A stretch of DNA of 64,000 bases from DASWID01 sp049682815. GTDB taxonomy: Bacteria > Desulfobacterota_D > UBA1144 > Nemesobacterales > CSP1-2. Both the position numbers and the translations under genes were made by a program. Position 1 is the stretch's first letter; each line of letters opens with the position of its first letter. The notes under the pieces were generated by a model. The model had not been told where the DNA came from, did not search any database, and worked only from the letters and a program-made list of their open reading frames with translations. The DNA is taken from the NCBI GenBank assembly GCA_049682815.1, contig JBAUII010000124.1, positions 21,645-85,644 on the forward strand, in the 5' to 3' direction. Positions 16,810 through 25,695 of the stretch are shown here, one piece after another.

Positions 16810-17643
16810 ATGTACCAAAATAAAGAGGTGTTGACAAGAAATGATCCAAACAAGATCAATTCAAAGTCAATACGTCGAGGTGATGAGTCAATTGAATCTG
16901 ACGGCGCATCCGTATTTCCATTTGAGATAGACGTTTTAACAAAGGAACAAGTCGAAATACGACCTGACAAGAGAATAAATTGGTCCAGGTTAAAAAAAGC
17001 ATATTCCAGTTCAGTAGATAATGAAGAGTATCTTCTAAAAAGACCATTTGACATAGGACTATCACTTACAGGGATTTTATTTTCTTTTCCATTATGGATC
17101 CTGATCGCCATAGCCATCTGGTTTGAGGATAGAGGTGCCCCTTTTTATGTTTCGGATAGGATAGGGAAAAATGGTGTGCCTTTCAGGTACTTCAAGTTTA
17201 GAACAATGGTTCCGAATGCTGATAAACATTATGGTCCCCTGCAGGCAAAAGAAAACGACCATAGAATAACAAGGGTCGGGAAAATATTGAGAATCACAGC
17301 TATGGATGAGCTTCCGCAGCTTTTTAATATTCTCCAGGGTGATATGAGTTTTGTTGGACCACGCCCACTGATGCCTTCGGAGGTTGAAGTAAAGCAGGAG
17401 AGGTCGAATGAGGCGGTTCCGTTAGATGAAATTAAGGGCTACTCAGAGAGACATTCGGTTGCCCCTGGACTTACCGGCATTGCGCAGGTTTTTGCACCGA
17501 GAGATTTAATTCGAAAGCACAAATTTCGCTATGATTTATTTTACATGAAGAAGCAAAGTCTGACACTGGATATTAAACTTATCATACTTTCTTTCTGGAT
17601 TACATTCAGAGGCAAATGGGAATCGAGGGATAAGAAGTTATAA
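16810..17643 (+). CDS. Initiating sugar-phosphate transferase (bacterial sugar transferase, PglC/WcaJ core)
   Basis: A 277-residue monotopic-type phosphoglycosyl transferase. After a variable ~75-residue N-terminus comes KRPFDIGLSLTGILFSFPLWILIAIAIW (the re-entrant membrane segment), then FYVSDRIGKNGVPFRYFKFRTM, TAMDELPQLFNILQGDMSFVGPRP and SVAPGLTGIAQV, all hallmarks of the family. It should transfer a sugar-1-phosphate to undecaprenyl phosphate and begin the repeat unit. Its 3' end is repeated at 18795 and 19771. The start has a good GGGAGG site. Confidence 0.92.
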   Translation: MYQNKEVLTRNDPNKINSKSIRRGDESIESDGASVFPFEIDVLTKEQVEIRPDKRINWSRLKKAYSSSVDNEEYLLKRPFDIGLSLTGILFSFPLWILIAIAIWFEDRGAPFYVSDRIGKNGVPFRYFKFRTMVPNADKHYGPLQAKENDHRITRVGKILRITAMDELPQLFNILQGDMSFVGPRPLMPSEVEVKQERSNEAVPLDEIKGYSERHSVAPGLTGIAQVFAPRDLIRKHKFRYDLFYMKKQSLTLDIKLIILSFWITFRGKWESRDKKL

Positions 17644-17795
17644 GCATGCAATCGTATATAAAGCCATTTAGTATTGGACAGTAGGGTACATGACCGGCTA
17701 TCGTGCAAATTTTGTCACAATATTCTTATATTTCCCGGTGGTTTTTACTATGAAGTTCCTTAAGAGGCAATATTAACAGATAGGGTATATACATA

Positions 17796-18647
17796 ATGGT
17801 TAGATCTTCTGTATCACACTCAAGGTGCAGAGGAATTGTTAAGTCGTTTCGAAAAATCCGAAATAATGTACTTTCAGGAAGAGCAGTTTCTGTTCTTGGG
17901 CCAAGGGTATATGCAACATATCTTGCCAGTGTTTTTAAAAATGTTCCAAAAATTCTCCAGGCCGGCGACTTTCGCCCACTAGATAAATCTATGGGCATAG
18001 ATACCAAGCAGTTTCACTATCGCGGCTCCACTTTCTTTTTTGATTGTCAGTTTTGCGATGAAAGTCTCGAAGAAGATTCTTTTGGTTTTGGTGTTGCGAG
18101 AGAAATATATATAAGAGATTGCTACTTCAAGTGGCATCCGTCCTCAGTCTATGATCGTGCTAGTACCGTTATAGATGTGGGTGCCAATCGCGGTGCGTTT
18201 TCGGCACTTATGACTACACGAGCAAAATTTATTCTCAGTGTCGAGTGTCAGGGACAATACGTACCAATTATTCAGCACCATATGAACAAGAATAATTACA
18301 CGAACTATGCTATTGAAACTGCTTTTGTTGGAAATGGAGGAATGTTTGCTGAATCGAATTCCCCAAAACTTACGATTGAAGAATTACTTTATCGCCATAA
18401 TATTGAGTTTGTTGATTTGATTAAATTAGATATTGAAGGAAGTGAATTTGCTCTTTTTTCTTCCACAGATTGGCTAAAACGAGTGAACGCAATTTCAATG
18501 GAAGTTCATCCTCATTTCGGAGATCCCGACATTATTCTTAAAAGTATCAAGCACCACGGCTTTGCTTGCATGATAGCGGATGAAAATTTACAACGAGTCA
18601 AGGATGGTAAGGAGGCAAGCTTTATTTATGCATGGAAAATCGCCTAA
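17796..18647 (+). CDS. FkbM-family methyltransferase
   Basis: A 283-residue protein with STVIDVGANRGAFSALM near residue 126 (motif I), SVECQGQYVPIIQHHM as the strand-2 region and VDLIKLDIEGSEFALFSS near 206, the FkbM C-terminal signature. It is not closely similar to the FkbM gene at 14838. It lies between the sugar-transferase gene and a 39-bp copy of that gene's end, so it may have arrived as cargo in a recombination event. Confidence 0.82.
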   Translation: MVRSSVSHSRCRGIVKSFRKIRNNVLSGRAVSVLGPRVYATYLASVFKNVPKILQAGDFRPLDKSMGIDTKQFHYRGSTFFFDCQFCDESLEEDSFGFGVAREIYIRDCYFKWHPSSVYDRASTVIDVGANRGAFSALMTTRAKFILSVECQGQYVPIIQHHMNKNNYTNYAIETAFVGNGGMFAESNSPKLTIEELLYRHNIEFVDLIKLDIEGSEFALFSSTDWLKRVNAISMEVHPHFGDPDIILKSIKHHGFACMIADENLQRVKDGKEASFIYAWKIA

Positions 18648-19063
18648 ACATTCGCCTGTCAACTTGGATTATTTAAGGAGTCTCAAAGTGTTTCTACCGG
18701 ATTTTGCATTAGTACCCTAAGTTAAAATGGGTCGACATCAGTGAACCTCCGAAGTATCATACTTGTATGGAGAACCGTGACCCTATCGGTAACGTTCAGA
18801 GGCAAATGGGAATCGAGGGATAAGAAGTTATAAACATACACGAGTGATATTGAGCGCCTAGGCAATCTACATTTATGACTAAAAGAACAAAATAATACTC
18901 AGCAGTTTTAATTGAATATTCGGGATCAAATCTCAGGGGTCTACTGGTACCGTAATCCTATATGCAAGGCATGATAATATCAATTTGTTTATATCGTATT
19001 GTATCGACAAGTCGATCCATCCAACTGAAATAAGTTTTATGAGATGTTTCTGCAAAGACGAAT
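18648..19063 (+). other. Gene-free stretch containing a sugar-transferase tail copy
   Basis: No gene seen. The only recognisable part is 18795-18833, a 39-base perfect copy of the last 39 bases of the sugar-transferase gene (17605-17643, including its stop). Confidence 0.7.
18795..18833 (+). repeat. Second copy of the sugar-transferase 3' end
   Basis: These 39 bases, starting TTCAGAGGCAAATGGGAATC, are identical to 17605-17643. No upstream part of the gene is present, so this is an isolated tail fragment. Confidence 0.9.
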
Positions 19064-19741
19064 ATGTTACGGAAAATAATCGCCGGTGGTGAAACCCACC
19101 AATCCCGTTTTCACGACGAAAACGGCAAATTCATTGGGGTTGGCGAACTTTTGTATATTCCGTACAACCTTCCATATATTTTTCTATCGAAGGTACTTGG
19201 CCGACGGGCCGAACAGCCATGGTGGCCATTTACAGCTCGTAACGCAATTGAAGCAATTCTTCACTCAGATTCGGTTGTCATTGAGTTCGGATCTGGTTAT
19301 TCTACGCTCTGGCTTGCCCGGCGCGCTAGCCATGTCTTCGCAATTGAAGATAATCCGGAGTGGTTTAGAAAGATAGAATCACAACTTCGCGAAAGAAATA
19401 TTTCAAATATTACACTTTTAAATCGGAAGGGTGAAGAATTCTATGACTTGAGTGAATTTCCGCCTTCCACATTTGACTTAGCTGTAGTAGACGGATATTG
19501 CCGTTTTGGCTGTGTAAGGAATGTAATTCCAAAGTTGAAGGCAGGGGGTTATCTTTACCTTGATAATAGTGATGCCGACAAGGATTCAAAACTCAACGGA
19601 CCGGGAGAAAAGAAAAAGGCTCAGTCCATTATAATCCAGTATCTCGAAGATCATCAGGATTCTTTTCTTCAGAGATTTTCTGGGCTCGTGATTGGTGAGT
19701 TATCTTCGGCAGAGGGAATGCTGATGAAACTTCCGAAATAA
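19064..19741 (+). CDS. SAM-dependent methyltransferase-like protein
   Basis: A 225-residue class I methyltransferase-like protein. Motif I is VVIEFGSGYSTLWLARRASHVFAIEDNPEWFRKI at about residues 71-104, then FDLAVVDGYCRFGCVRNVIPKLKAGGYLYLDNSD near 144-178. It resembles the protein encoded at 13410 in fold and motif wording. The gene is bracketed by the two partial copies of the sugar-transferase 3' end (18795 and 19771). Probable role: modification of the surface polysaccharide; the substrate is unknown. Confidence 0.7.
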   Translation: MLRKIIAGGETHQSRFHDENGKFIGVGELLYIPYNLPYIFLSKVLGRRAEQPWWPFTARNAIEAILHSDSVVIEFGSGYSTLWLARRASHVFAIEDNPEWFRKIESQLRERNISNITLLNRKGEEFYDLSEFPPSTFDLAVVDGYCRFGCVRNVIPKLKAGGYLYLDNSDADKDSKLNGPGEKKKAQSIIIQYLEDHQDSFLQRFSGLVIGELSSAEGMLMKLPK

Positions 19742-19770
19742 GGATTCGGAGGAGATCGTTAGCATACAGT

Positions 19771-19991
19771 AAATTAACGGCTACTCAGAGACACATTCGG
19801 TTACCCCCGGACTTACCGGCATTGCGCAGGTTTTTGCACTAAGAGATTTAATTCGAAAGCACAAATTTCGCTATGATTTATTTTACATGAAGAAGCAAAC
19901 TCCGATGCTAGATTTTAAACTTATTTTGCTATCTTTCTGGATTACATTTAGGGGCAAATGGGAATCAAGGAAAAAAAATTTTACGAAATAG
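19771..19991 (+). pseudogene. Third, longer copy of the sugar-transferase 3' end
   Basis: The stretch is an imperfect copy of 17429-17643. It encodes NGYSETHSVTPGLTGIAQVF, then RDLIRKHKFRYDLFYMKKQ and LSFWITFRGKWESR in one open frame to a TAG at 19989, with no start codon. Differences from the intact gene include LDIKLIILS against LDFKLILLS, so it is either an older duplication or the end of a related allele. It directly precedes the epimerase gene. Confidence 0.88.
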
Positions 19992-20004
19992 GGGGTATTA
20001 AAAG

Positions 20005-21015
20005 ATGGGTAAAAAAACAGTACTTGTTACAGGAGCTGGTGGCTTTATCGGACATCACCTTGTAAAAAGGTTAGTGGATGAAGGTCATCAAGTTAGGGGA
20101 GTTGATATAAAATATCCCGAATTCGAGCCAACCGCAGCTCAAGAATTTGAGCGATTAGATTTACGTTTTTGGGATAATTGTTTGGGAGCAACTAAAGATG
20201 TTGATATGGTTTATAACCTTGCAGCAGATATGGGCGGCATAGGATACATCACAGCCTACCATGCTGATATCGCGAGGAACAATATACTCATAAATAGCCA
20301 TATGCTTGAGGCAAGTAGACTCAATGGAGTGAGGATATTTTTATTTTCGTCCTCCGCTTGCATTTATCCCCAATATAAACAGAATACTGCCGACGTAACG
20401 CCACTAAGAGAAGAAGATGCATATCCTGCTGATCCTGAACCAGGCTATGGATGGGAAAAACTATTCACCGAGGAGCTCTGCAAATATTATTGGAACGACT
20501 ACAGGTTTGAAACCAGGATGGTCCGTTTTCATAATGTATACGGGCCCCTAGGAACCTATGAAGGAGGGAAAGAAAAGGCACCTGCAGCTATATGCCGGAA
20601 GATCGCCCTGGCGAATAATAATGATGAAATTGAGGTATGGGGCGATGGTAGTCAAACTCGTTCATTTATGTATATCGATGATTGTGTGGAGGGTCTTATC
20701 AGAATAATGAATTCTGGGTTAAGTGAGCCACTCAATCTAGGGACCGATAGATTGGTAACAATAAGTGAACTTGTTGATATGGTAGCAAAAATCGCTTCTA
20801 AAAAGATTATTAACAAGTATGATACATCTAAACCCCAGGGAGTACGTGGCAGAAACAGTGATAACACAAGGCTGAGGCAGGTTCTTGGATGGGAGCCACA
20901 AATTCCTCTCGAAGTTGGGCTTAAAGAAACATACAGATGGATTGAAAGCGAGCTTATGAAATCCGAGAGAATTAAATTAGGTGTTGTTGAAAGGTATAAG
21001 ACGGCTAGTTTTTAG
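20005..21015 (+). CDS. GDP-mannose 3,5-epimerase-like NAD-dependent epimerase
   Basis: A 336-residue extended short-chain dehydrogenase. The NAD-binding VTGAGGFIGHHLVKRL is at residues 6-21. LAADMGGIGYITAYHADI, FSSSACIYPQY and GYGWEKLFTEEL (the Tyr-x-x-x-Lys pair) match GDP-mannose 3,5-epimerase wording closely. That enzyme converts GDP-D-mannose to GDP-L-galactose or GDP-L-gulose. RFHNVYGPLGTYEGGKEKAPAAICRK supports the assignment. The ManC-like protein at 61272 could supply GDP-mannose. The activity is inferred by family. Confidence 0.85.
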   Translation: MGKKTVLVTGAGGFIGHHLVKRLVDEGHQVRGVDIKYPEFEPTAAQEFERLDLRFWDNCLGATKDVDMVYNLAADMGGIGYITAYHADIARNNILINSHMLEASRLNGVRIFLFSSSACIYPQYKQNTADVTPLREEDAYPADPEPGYGWEKLFTEELCKYYWNDYRFETRMVRFHNVYGPLGTYEGGKEKAPAAICRKIALANNNDEIEVWGDGSQTRSFMYIDDCVEGLIRIMNSGLSEPLNLGTDRLVTISELVDMVAKIASKKIINKYDTSKPQGVRGRNSDNTRLRQVLGWEPQIPLEVGLKETYRWIESELMKSERIKLGVVERYKTASF

Positions 21016-21291
21016 TGGTAACAAATAGCTGTAATGACTTTTAGAAACATTTTTTACTTGATTCTTTCATATCAAATTGAAAAATATCCGCATTTTTGTT
21101 ATCTAAAAATTGTACTTGCCAATATTTAACCTGACAGGCAATGTCAGATTCCGTTGCATTATTGAGTTTACACATTGATCCGGTTAAAGCGAAAGTAAGC
21201 AGAATTAAGATATTTTTTAATTTAAGTCAATAATGGGTGCGTGATCGATCATGAGGAATGCAACAAATAATACAAAAGGGCAAAAATAATC

Positions 21292-22488
21292 TTGCAAGGC
21301 AATAATAATCTCGGTTGGTTTGATGTAATTGTTGTGGGTGGAGGCCCCAGTGGCCTTCATACTGCATCCATTCTAGCCGATTCCGGATTCAATGTGGCTC
21401 TATGTGAGCAGAATTCAGAGATCGGCAAGGACGTTGTTTGCTCTGGGGTGATAAGTAAAGAGGCATTCTCCAGATACGACCTATCTCATGAATCGATTGT
21501 GGCTAGACTAAAACAGGCAGACCTGTATTCTCCTGGAGGGATTTGCATTAATTATTCACATCCTGAAGAGGCAGTGTTTGTTGTCGATAGACATATATTT
21601 GATCGGAAACTGGCTGACAATGCGCTACACAGGGGTGCAAAGATCTTTCTGAACGCAAAGATTTCTTCACTTTCTGTGAGAGATGAATATGTAATGGTTC
21701 ATATCAAAACACAGGAAGGTGAGCAATATGTCTTTTCACGTATCTGTGTGGTTGCAACTGGAGTAAAATACAATCTTCAGACTGCCCTGGGGTTAGGTCG
21801 CCCAAAAAAGATCATAAAGGGTATTCAGTTAGAGATAAAAACAGAAGATATAGAGCGTTTGAGAATTTATTGGGGGGAGAGGTTTTCAACAGGATTTTTT
21901 GGGTGGGCTATTCCACTTGTGGATGGGAGAACGAGAGTAGGCGTTATGACCGAGGGAAATGCGATTGATGGTTTGAGTAACACTCTGTCAGCAATTGGCG
22001 ATTATATTGATTCATGCTCAGAGTTAGGAAAAGCAAAAAGAAGAGGAATAGCTTTCGGGACAATAACACGGAGCTATACCGATAGGATTATTGTCGTGGG
22101 TGAGGCTGCTGGACATATTAAAACCACGACTGGCGGGGGTATTTACTACGGTCTTCTGAGTGCTGAAGCGGGTTCCGAGATTGTTAAGAAAGCATTTAAA
22201 GTCGGGAAATTTGATGTAAAGACCCTATCGGAGTATGAAAAAAAGTGGAAAAAGATGTTGGGAAGGGAAATTACACTTGGTGAATATTTTCATAGGTTTT
22301 ATTCTAAATTGAGTGACAATTCCTTAGATGCATTGTTTGATGCAGCTAAGCAGGATGGCCTTCTTTCATATGTAGCAAAGAATGGCAAATTTGACTGGCA
22401 TAAAGATGCCATCATAAAAATAATTAGAAGCCCTAATTTAAGAAGGGTGCTTTGGAATGGGTTTATTGGAAAAAATGGAAAAAACTAA
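21292..22488 (+). CDS. Geranylgeranyl reductase-family FAD-dependent oxidoreductase
   Basis: A 398-residue flavoprotein. DVIVVGGGPSGLHTASILADSGFNVALCEQ is the FAD-binding motif at the N-terminus, followed by VCSGVISKEAF, the conserved CSG segment of geranylgeranyl reductases. YWGERFSTGFFGWAIPL and VVGEAAGHIKTTTGGGIYYGLLSAE complete the family pattern. These enzymes saturate isoprenoid double bonds. Here it may act on a polyprenyl carrier or membrane lipid. The start at 21292 is TTG with no clear ribosome binding site, so the exact start is uncertain. VanZ follows 21 bases downstream. Confidence 0.85.
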   Translation: MQGNNNLGWFDVIVVGGGPSGLHTASILADSGFNVALCEQNSEIGKDVVCSGVISKEAFSRYDLSHESIVARLKQADLYSPGGICINYSHPEEAVFVVDRHIFDRKLADNALHRGAKIFLNAKISSLSVRDEYVMVHIKTQEGEQYVFSRICVVATGVKYNLQTALGLGRPKKIIKGIQLEIKTEDIERLRIYWGERFSTGFFGWAIPLVDGRTRVGVMTEGNAIDGLSNTLSAIGDYIDSCSELGKAKRRGIAFGTITRSYTDRIIVVGEAAGHIKTTTGGGIYYGLLSAEAGSEIVKKAFKVGKFDVKTLSEYEKKWKKMLGREITLGEYFHRFYSKLSDNSLDALFDAAKQDGLLSYVAKNGKFDWHKDAIIKIIRSPNLRRVLWNGFIGKNGKN

Positions 22489-22509
22489 TTCATTGGGAAA
22501 CATATACAA

Positions 22510-22902
22510 ATGGGAAAACATTTCTGGCTGAGTACAATGCTGTTGATTGTTTATTGTGGTTTCTTATTCTACCTATCATCAGTTCCTGGTAGCTCATTAC
22601 CTCATTTGAATTTTCCTGACACAGGAATACATTACTTTCTCTACCTGGGATTTGGGCTAGTCTTTGCATTTTTTTTATATAATTTAAAGTTTGATCTTTT
22701 CTGGATGAAGACGGGAACCGCTACCTTTTTTTTCATGGCAATTTTTGGATTGGGTGACGAAATTCATCAAATGTTTGTGGCAGGTAGGGATTTTAGCCCT
22801 GTAGATTTACTTATGGATGTTATTGGAGGAATCTCGGGTTGGTTACTATTTATATTTTTGTACACCTGCTTATATGAAAATAGGGACAGACACTATTATT
22901 AA
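22510..22902 (+). CDS. VanZ-family membrane protein
   Basis: A 130-residue protein with four predicted membrane helices. YLSSVPGSSLPHL after the first helix, GIHYFLYLGFGLVFAF, and DEIHQMFVAGRDFSPVDLLMDVIGGISG are the standard VanZ motifs, including the conserved DExxQ segment and the Arg-Asp pair. The family's function is not firmly known; some members affect teicoplanin resistance or lipid exposure. The last residues (NRDRHYY) are encoded by the left arm of an inverted repeat. Confidence 0.88.
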   Translation: MGKHFWLSTMLLIVYCGFLFYLSSVPGSSLPHLNFPDTGIHYFLYLGFGLVFAFFLYNLKFDLFWMKTGTATFFFMAIFGLGDEIHQMFVAGRDFSPVDLLMDVIGGISGWLLFIFLYTCLYENRDRHYY

Positions 22903-23006
22903 CGATCAAGCAACAACATCTCAACAACTGCAAGGATTCAGTTTATTGATCCGTTTGTGATTATAAAAATGGCTAACCCCTAAATATTAGTGTCTGTCCC
23001 TATTTT
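22877..23006 (+). repeat. Inverted repeat (24-bp arms) at the vanZ 3' end
   Basis: The left arm (22877-22900, AAAATAGGGACAGACACTAT...) and right arm (22983-23006) are reverse complements with one mismatch, separated by 82 bases. The left arm overlaps the last codons of vanZ. The right arm is followed by a T-rich run, so it could also act as a terminator. This looks like a short REP-like or deletion-derivative transposon. Confidence 0.85.
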
Positions 23007-23132
23007 TTCTTTCCTATTTTTTCTTTCAGAGCGGATCCAGTTACACATAAGACCACTTCCGACGCTTGTTAATAAAGAAGCATAGCTATTAGTAACGAGA
23101 TTCGAGATTGATAAAGCGAGTCGTGAGCCCTT

Positions 23133-23332
23133 ATGGCGATCGGGAGTCTCAAAAGGCCTAATCGAAGAGGATATAAGACAGATTTAGACGTGTGCTCGCA
23201 GGAGGCTCAAAGAATAATCGATAAAACACAACACGGCGAATTTGCAGAGTTGTAATTGAAACTACGCCGCATCGCGCGGGTAGGTTTCGAGAACCGACCA
23301 AAAAAGAATATTGAGTTGGTGTTAGAAATATG
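23133..23332 (+). pseudogene. Interrupted short ORF coupled to the O-antigen ligase gene
   Basis: From ATG 23133 the frame encodes MAIGSLKRPNRRGYKTDLDV and onward to GEFAEL, hits TAA at 23253, and then stays open (LKLRRIARVGFENRPKKNIE) to a TGA that overlaps the ATG of the next gene (ATGA at 23330). The stop overlap suggests it was once a translated gene coupled to the ligase. I do not recognise the family. Confidence 0.35.
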
Positions 23333-24718
23333 ATCAAAGCCCAAAGAATCCTGAACGTGTTTATTTATATTATTACCTTTTCTCTAATTGTATTCTCTCC
23401 CATCCCCTATGGGAGTGTCGAACCCTGGGGTAGATTCATTCTTCAACTTCAGGCTTTTATGCTTTTTCTTCTGTGGCTTTTGTGGTGGACGTGTGGTGGT
23501 GATAATCCCAGACTGGACGTAAAAAATTATTTACCGCTCCTAATCTTCCTCTGTATCTGCCTGTTTCAAATAATCCCCTTGCCAGAGTCTATCCTGGCAA
23601 CTCTATCAAGAAATAGCTTAGCCGTCTGGGGAAAAAACCAGACCATACTAGCCAGTATCGGATTCGGTGGTAAAAGCGACATGTTCCCAATCAGTCTCTA
23701 TCCCTATGCCACATGGGAGGAAACACTGCTCTTGCTCTCGTATATTGCTTTTGGCTTTGTCATATCAAGAGTATTTACGGCCGAGCGTCAATTAAAAATC
23801 CTCCTCGTTCCAGTTTTTTGCGTAACCGTCTTTGAAGCCGCCTATGGAATATACCAGTACCTGCTTGGAGGTGGCGGAGGAGCAGCCACAAGATTTGCAA
23901 GCGGGACGTTTGTAAACCGTGATCATTTCGCAGGATTTCTCGAGATGACGATTCCTCTTGCTTTGGGCTACGTTCTGTATCTAGGCGGGTGGCATGATAA
24001 GAGGGGTAAATCCTTTTTTAGAAATCTGGTGTCATCTCATGGCCTTCAAAGGCAGATTCTAATTCTCTTTATGCTTGCACTGATGCTCCTTGTCATTCTT
24101 TTCTCAGGTTCACGAATGGGCATATTTAGTACCCTATTATCCCTGGCCTTCTTCTATCTTGTTTACTCCGGTGTCAGAAAGAGCACGGCAAGGAAAGGCT
24201 GGATGATCGTTTTTGTTTTAGCGGTCGCCCTTATCTATGGATTCTGGATAGGGCTTTATCCTGTATTTGAGAGGTTCTTAAGTTTAGAAGGCGCTCTTCC
24301 TGGAAGGATTCTGGTGTGGAGAGATATGTTAAGTATTATACAGGACTTTCCCCTCTTTGGGGCCGGCTTTGGGACCTTTGGTTATGTATACCCGCTATAT
24401 AAGGAATCTATGAAGGCCCCCATTGTTTATTCCTATGCCCATAATGATTATCTGCAACTCATAACTGAAACCGGTTTTCTGGGTTTTTTCTCACTTATTA
24501 CTGCGCTAATCGTGTTTTTAATTTCTCGACTAAGAAATCTAGGCCAGTATTCTAACAAGGAAAATCAATTTAGATTTTTCCTGGGCCTTGGGGCGCTTTC
24601 GGGGATCGTGTCCTTAGTGGTTCATAGCTTTGCGGACTTCAATCTCCACATACCTTCAAATGGCCTGTATCTTGCTTTTCTAATAGGTTTTACAAACGCT
24701 GTGCAGACCAGAGCGTAA
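23330..24718 (+). CDS. O-antigen ligase family protein (Wzy/WaaL domain)
   Basis: A 462-residue polytopic membrane protein with roughly 11 hydrophobic segments. A large loop near residues 140-210 (RFASGTFVNRDHFAGFLEM) and LLVILFSGSRMGIFSTLLSLAFFYLV are typical of the PF04932 ligase/polymerase family; GAGFGTFGYVYP and YAHNDYLQLITETGFLGF are the conserved C-terminal loop motifs with the HNDYLQ signature. It probably joins polymerised glycan to its acceptor, or polymerises repeat units, in the periplasm. Confidence 0.87.
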   Translation: MIKAQRILNVFIYIITFSLIVFSPIPYGSVEPWGRFILQLQAFMLFLLWLLWWTCGGDNPRLDVKNYLPLLIFLCICLFQIIPLPESILATLSRNSLAVWGKNQTILASIGFGGKSDMFPISLYPYATWEETLLLLSYIAFGFVISRVFTAERQLKILLVPVFCVTVFEAAYGIYQYLLGGGGGAATRFASGTFVNRDHFAGFLEMTIPLALGYVLYLGGWHDKRGKSFFRNLVSSHGLQRQILILFMLALMLLVILFSGSRMGIFSTLLSLAFFYLVYSGVRKSTARKGWMIVFVLAVALIYGFWIGLYPVFERFLSLEGALPGRILVWRDMLSIIQDFPLFGAGFGTFGYVYPLYKESMKAPIVYSYAHNDYLQLITETGFLGFFSLITALIVFLISRLRNLGQYSNKENQFRFFLGLGALSGIVSLVVHSFADFNLHIPSNGLYLAFLIGFTNAVQTRA

Positions 24719-24772
24719 AACTCCGAGATCAAGCCTATATCCAACAAATGATCAACCTCCATGCCAGATCCT

Positions 24773-24789
24773 ACTTGGGTAACCCAAGT
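24773..24789. promoter_or_regulatory. 17-bp perfect palindrome between convergent genes
   Basis: ACTTGGGT-A-ACCCAAGT is a perfect inverted repeat with a single central base. It lies between the convergent ends of the ligase gene and the CpsB-like gene. It lacks a T-run, so it may be a protein-binding site or a hairpin shared by both transcripts. Confidence 0.4.
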
Positions 24790-24903
24790 CGGCAGTTGCG
24801 GCAGACTACGCGAAAATAGCCTCCGCCATGGGTACTGCCCCCTAGGTTGGACCTAATAAGGTGACTTTCCGTTAAACGCGGATATTTGAGTTAATAGGAT
24901 CGT

Positions 24904-25635
24904 TCAAGTATCTGATTCCATTCCAACGAATCGATATGTATTGGTGATTAACATTCGGACTTCGTCGCTTCCGATACATTCTTCCATTATCTTTAGACCA
25001 AGCGTTAAATTTGGGACTCGCTTCTTAGCGGAATGGGCATCTGAAGCTACCGCATGAAGCACGCCAAACTTTGCAATCTGCATGGCACATTGCCTAGCCT
25101 GTTCTCCAAAGTGTCCACAAAAACTACCCGCCGTCACCTGGACAGAAGCCCCCGCCTTAACTAGCTCTAAAATCCTTTTCGGGTTCTTTTGAAGCTCCTG
25201 GTTTCTCTCCGGATGAGCAAGGATAGGGTAGATCCCTATAACTTTGAGGTTGAAAATAATCTCTTCGATTCCATAGGGGAGGGAAACGTAAGGGATTTCA
25301 ATCAGGAGATATGGGCTTTCTCCAAGGGTCAAAATCTGACCCGACGAAACGAGCTTGGGTAAATTCTCTGAAATCCCGACCTCCATGCCGGGAATGATTG
25401 TAAGAGGTATTCGGTTCTCTTCTAACTTTTTATTCAGTTCCCCTACCTTCCTTTTGATCTCATCGGGGTTTGGCTCCCAGCTAGTTCTTTGAATCCAGTG
25501 AGGGGTTGTAACTGCTATTCGAATTCCATCTTGGGCAGCGATTCTGGCCATTTCCAAGCTCTCTTCCCATGATGTGGGGCCGTCATCTACATTTGGAAGA
25601 AAGTGCGAGTGAATGTCTATCATATTTTGATACAT
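24904..25635 (-). CDS. CpsB/CapC-type tyrosine-protein phosphatase (PHP fold)
   Basis: A 243-residue PHP-domain protein. MIDIHSHFLPNVDDGP supplies the first metal-binding histidines, VTTPHWIQ, IPGMEVGI and ILAHPERN supply further ligands, and ASDAHSAKKRVPNL completes the site. These manganese-dependent phosphatases dephosphorylate the tyrosine kinase that controls capsule polymer length. No Wzc-like kinase is visible in this window. The start is ATG at 25635 with GGAG upstream; a second ATG four codons on is possible. It faces the polysaccharide locus from the opposite strand. Confidence 0.92.
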   Translation of the reverse strand: MYQNMIDIHSHFLPNVDDGPTSWEESLEMARIAAQDGIRIAVTTPHWIQRTSWEPNPDEIKRKVGELNKKLEENRIPLTIIPGMEVGISENLPKLVSSGQILTLGESPYLLIEIPYVSLPYGIEEIIFNLKVIGIYPILAHPERNQELQKNPKRILELVKAGASVQVTAGSFCGHFGEQARQCAMQIAKFGVLHAVASDAHSAKKRVPNLTLGLKIMEECIGSDEVRMLITNTYRFVGMESDT

Positions 25636-25649
25636 TCGTTTGCTCCGGA

Positions 25650-25695
25650 AATAGGGGTCTTTTGTTGACTAATTATATCAATTATTGTCTCCGCC
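25650..25695 (+). repeat. Solo copy of a RAYT-element end
   Basis: The stretch AATAGGGGTCTTTTGTTGAC... through CTCCGCC matches 29452-29502 apart from a 5-base gap and a few substitutions. It lies in the same orientation, so the GGDEF-EAL gene is flanked by direct repeats. Confidence 0.75.

Noticed and set aside
16623..16823. 66-residue plus-strand ORF overlapping the start of the sugar transferase
   Set aside because: It arises from repeat sequence and runs into the ribosome binding site and start of a well-supported gene in another frame.
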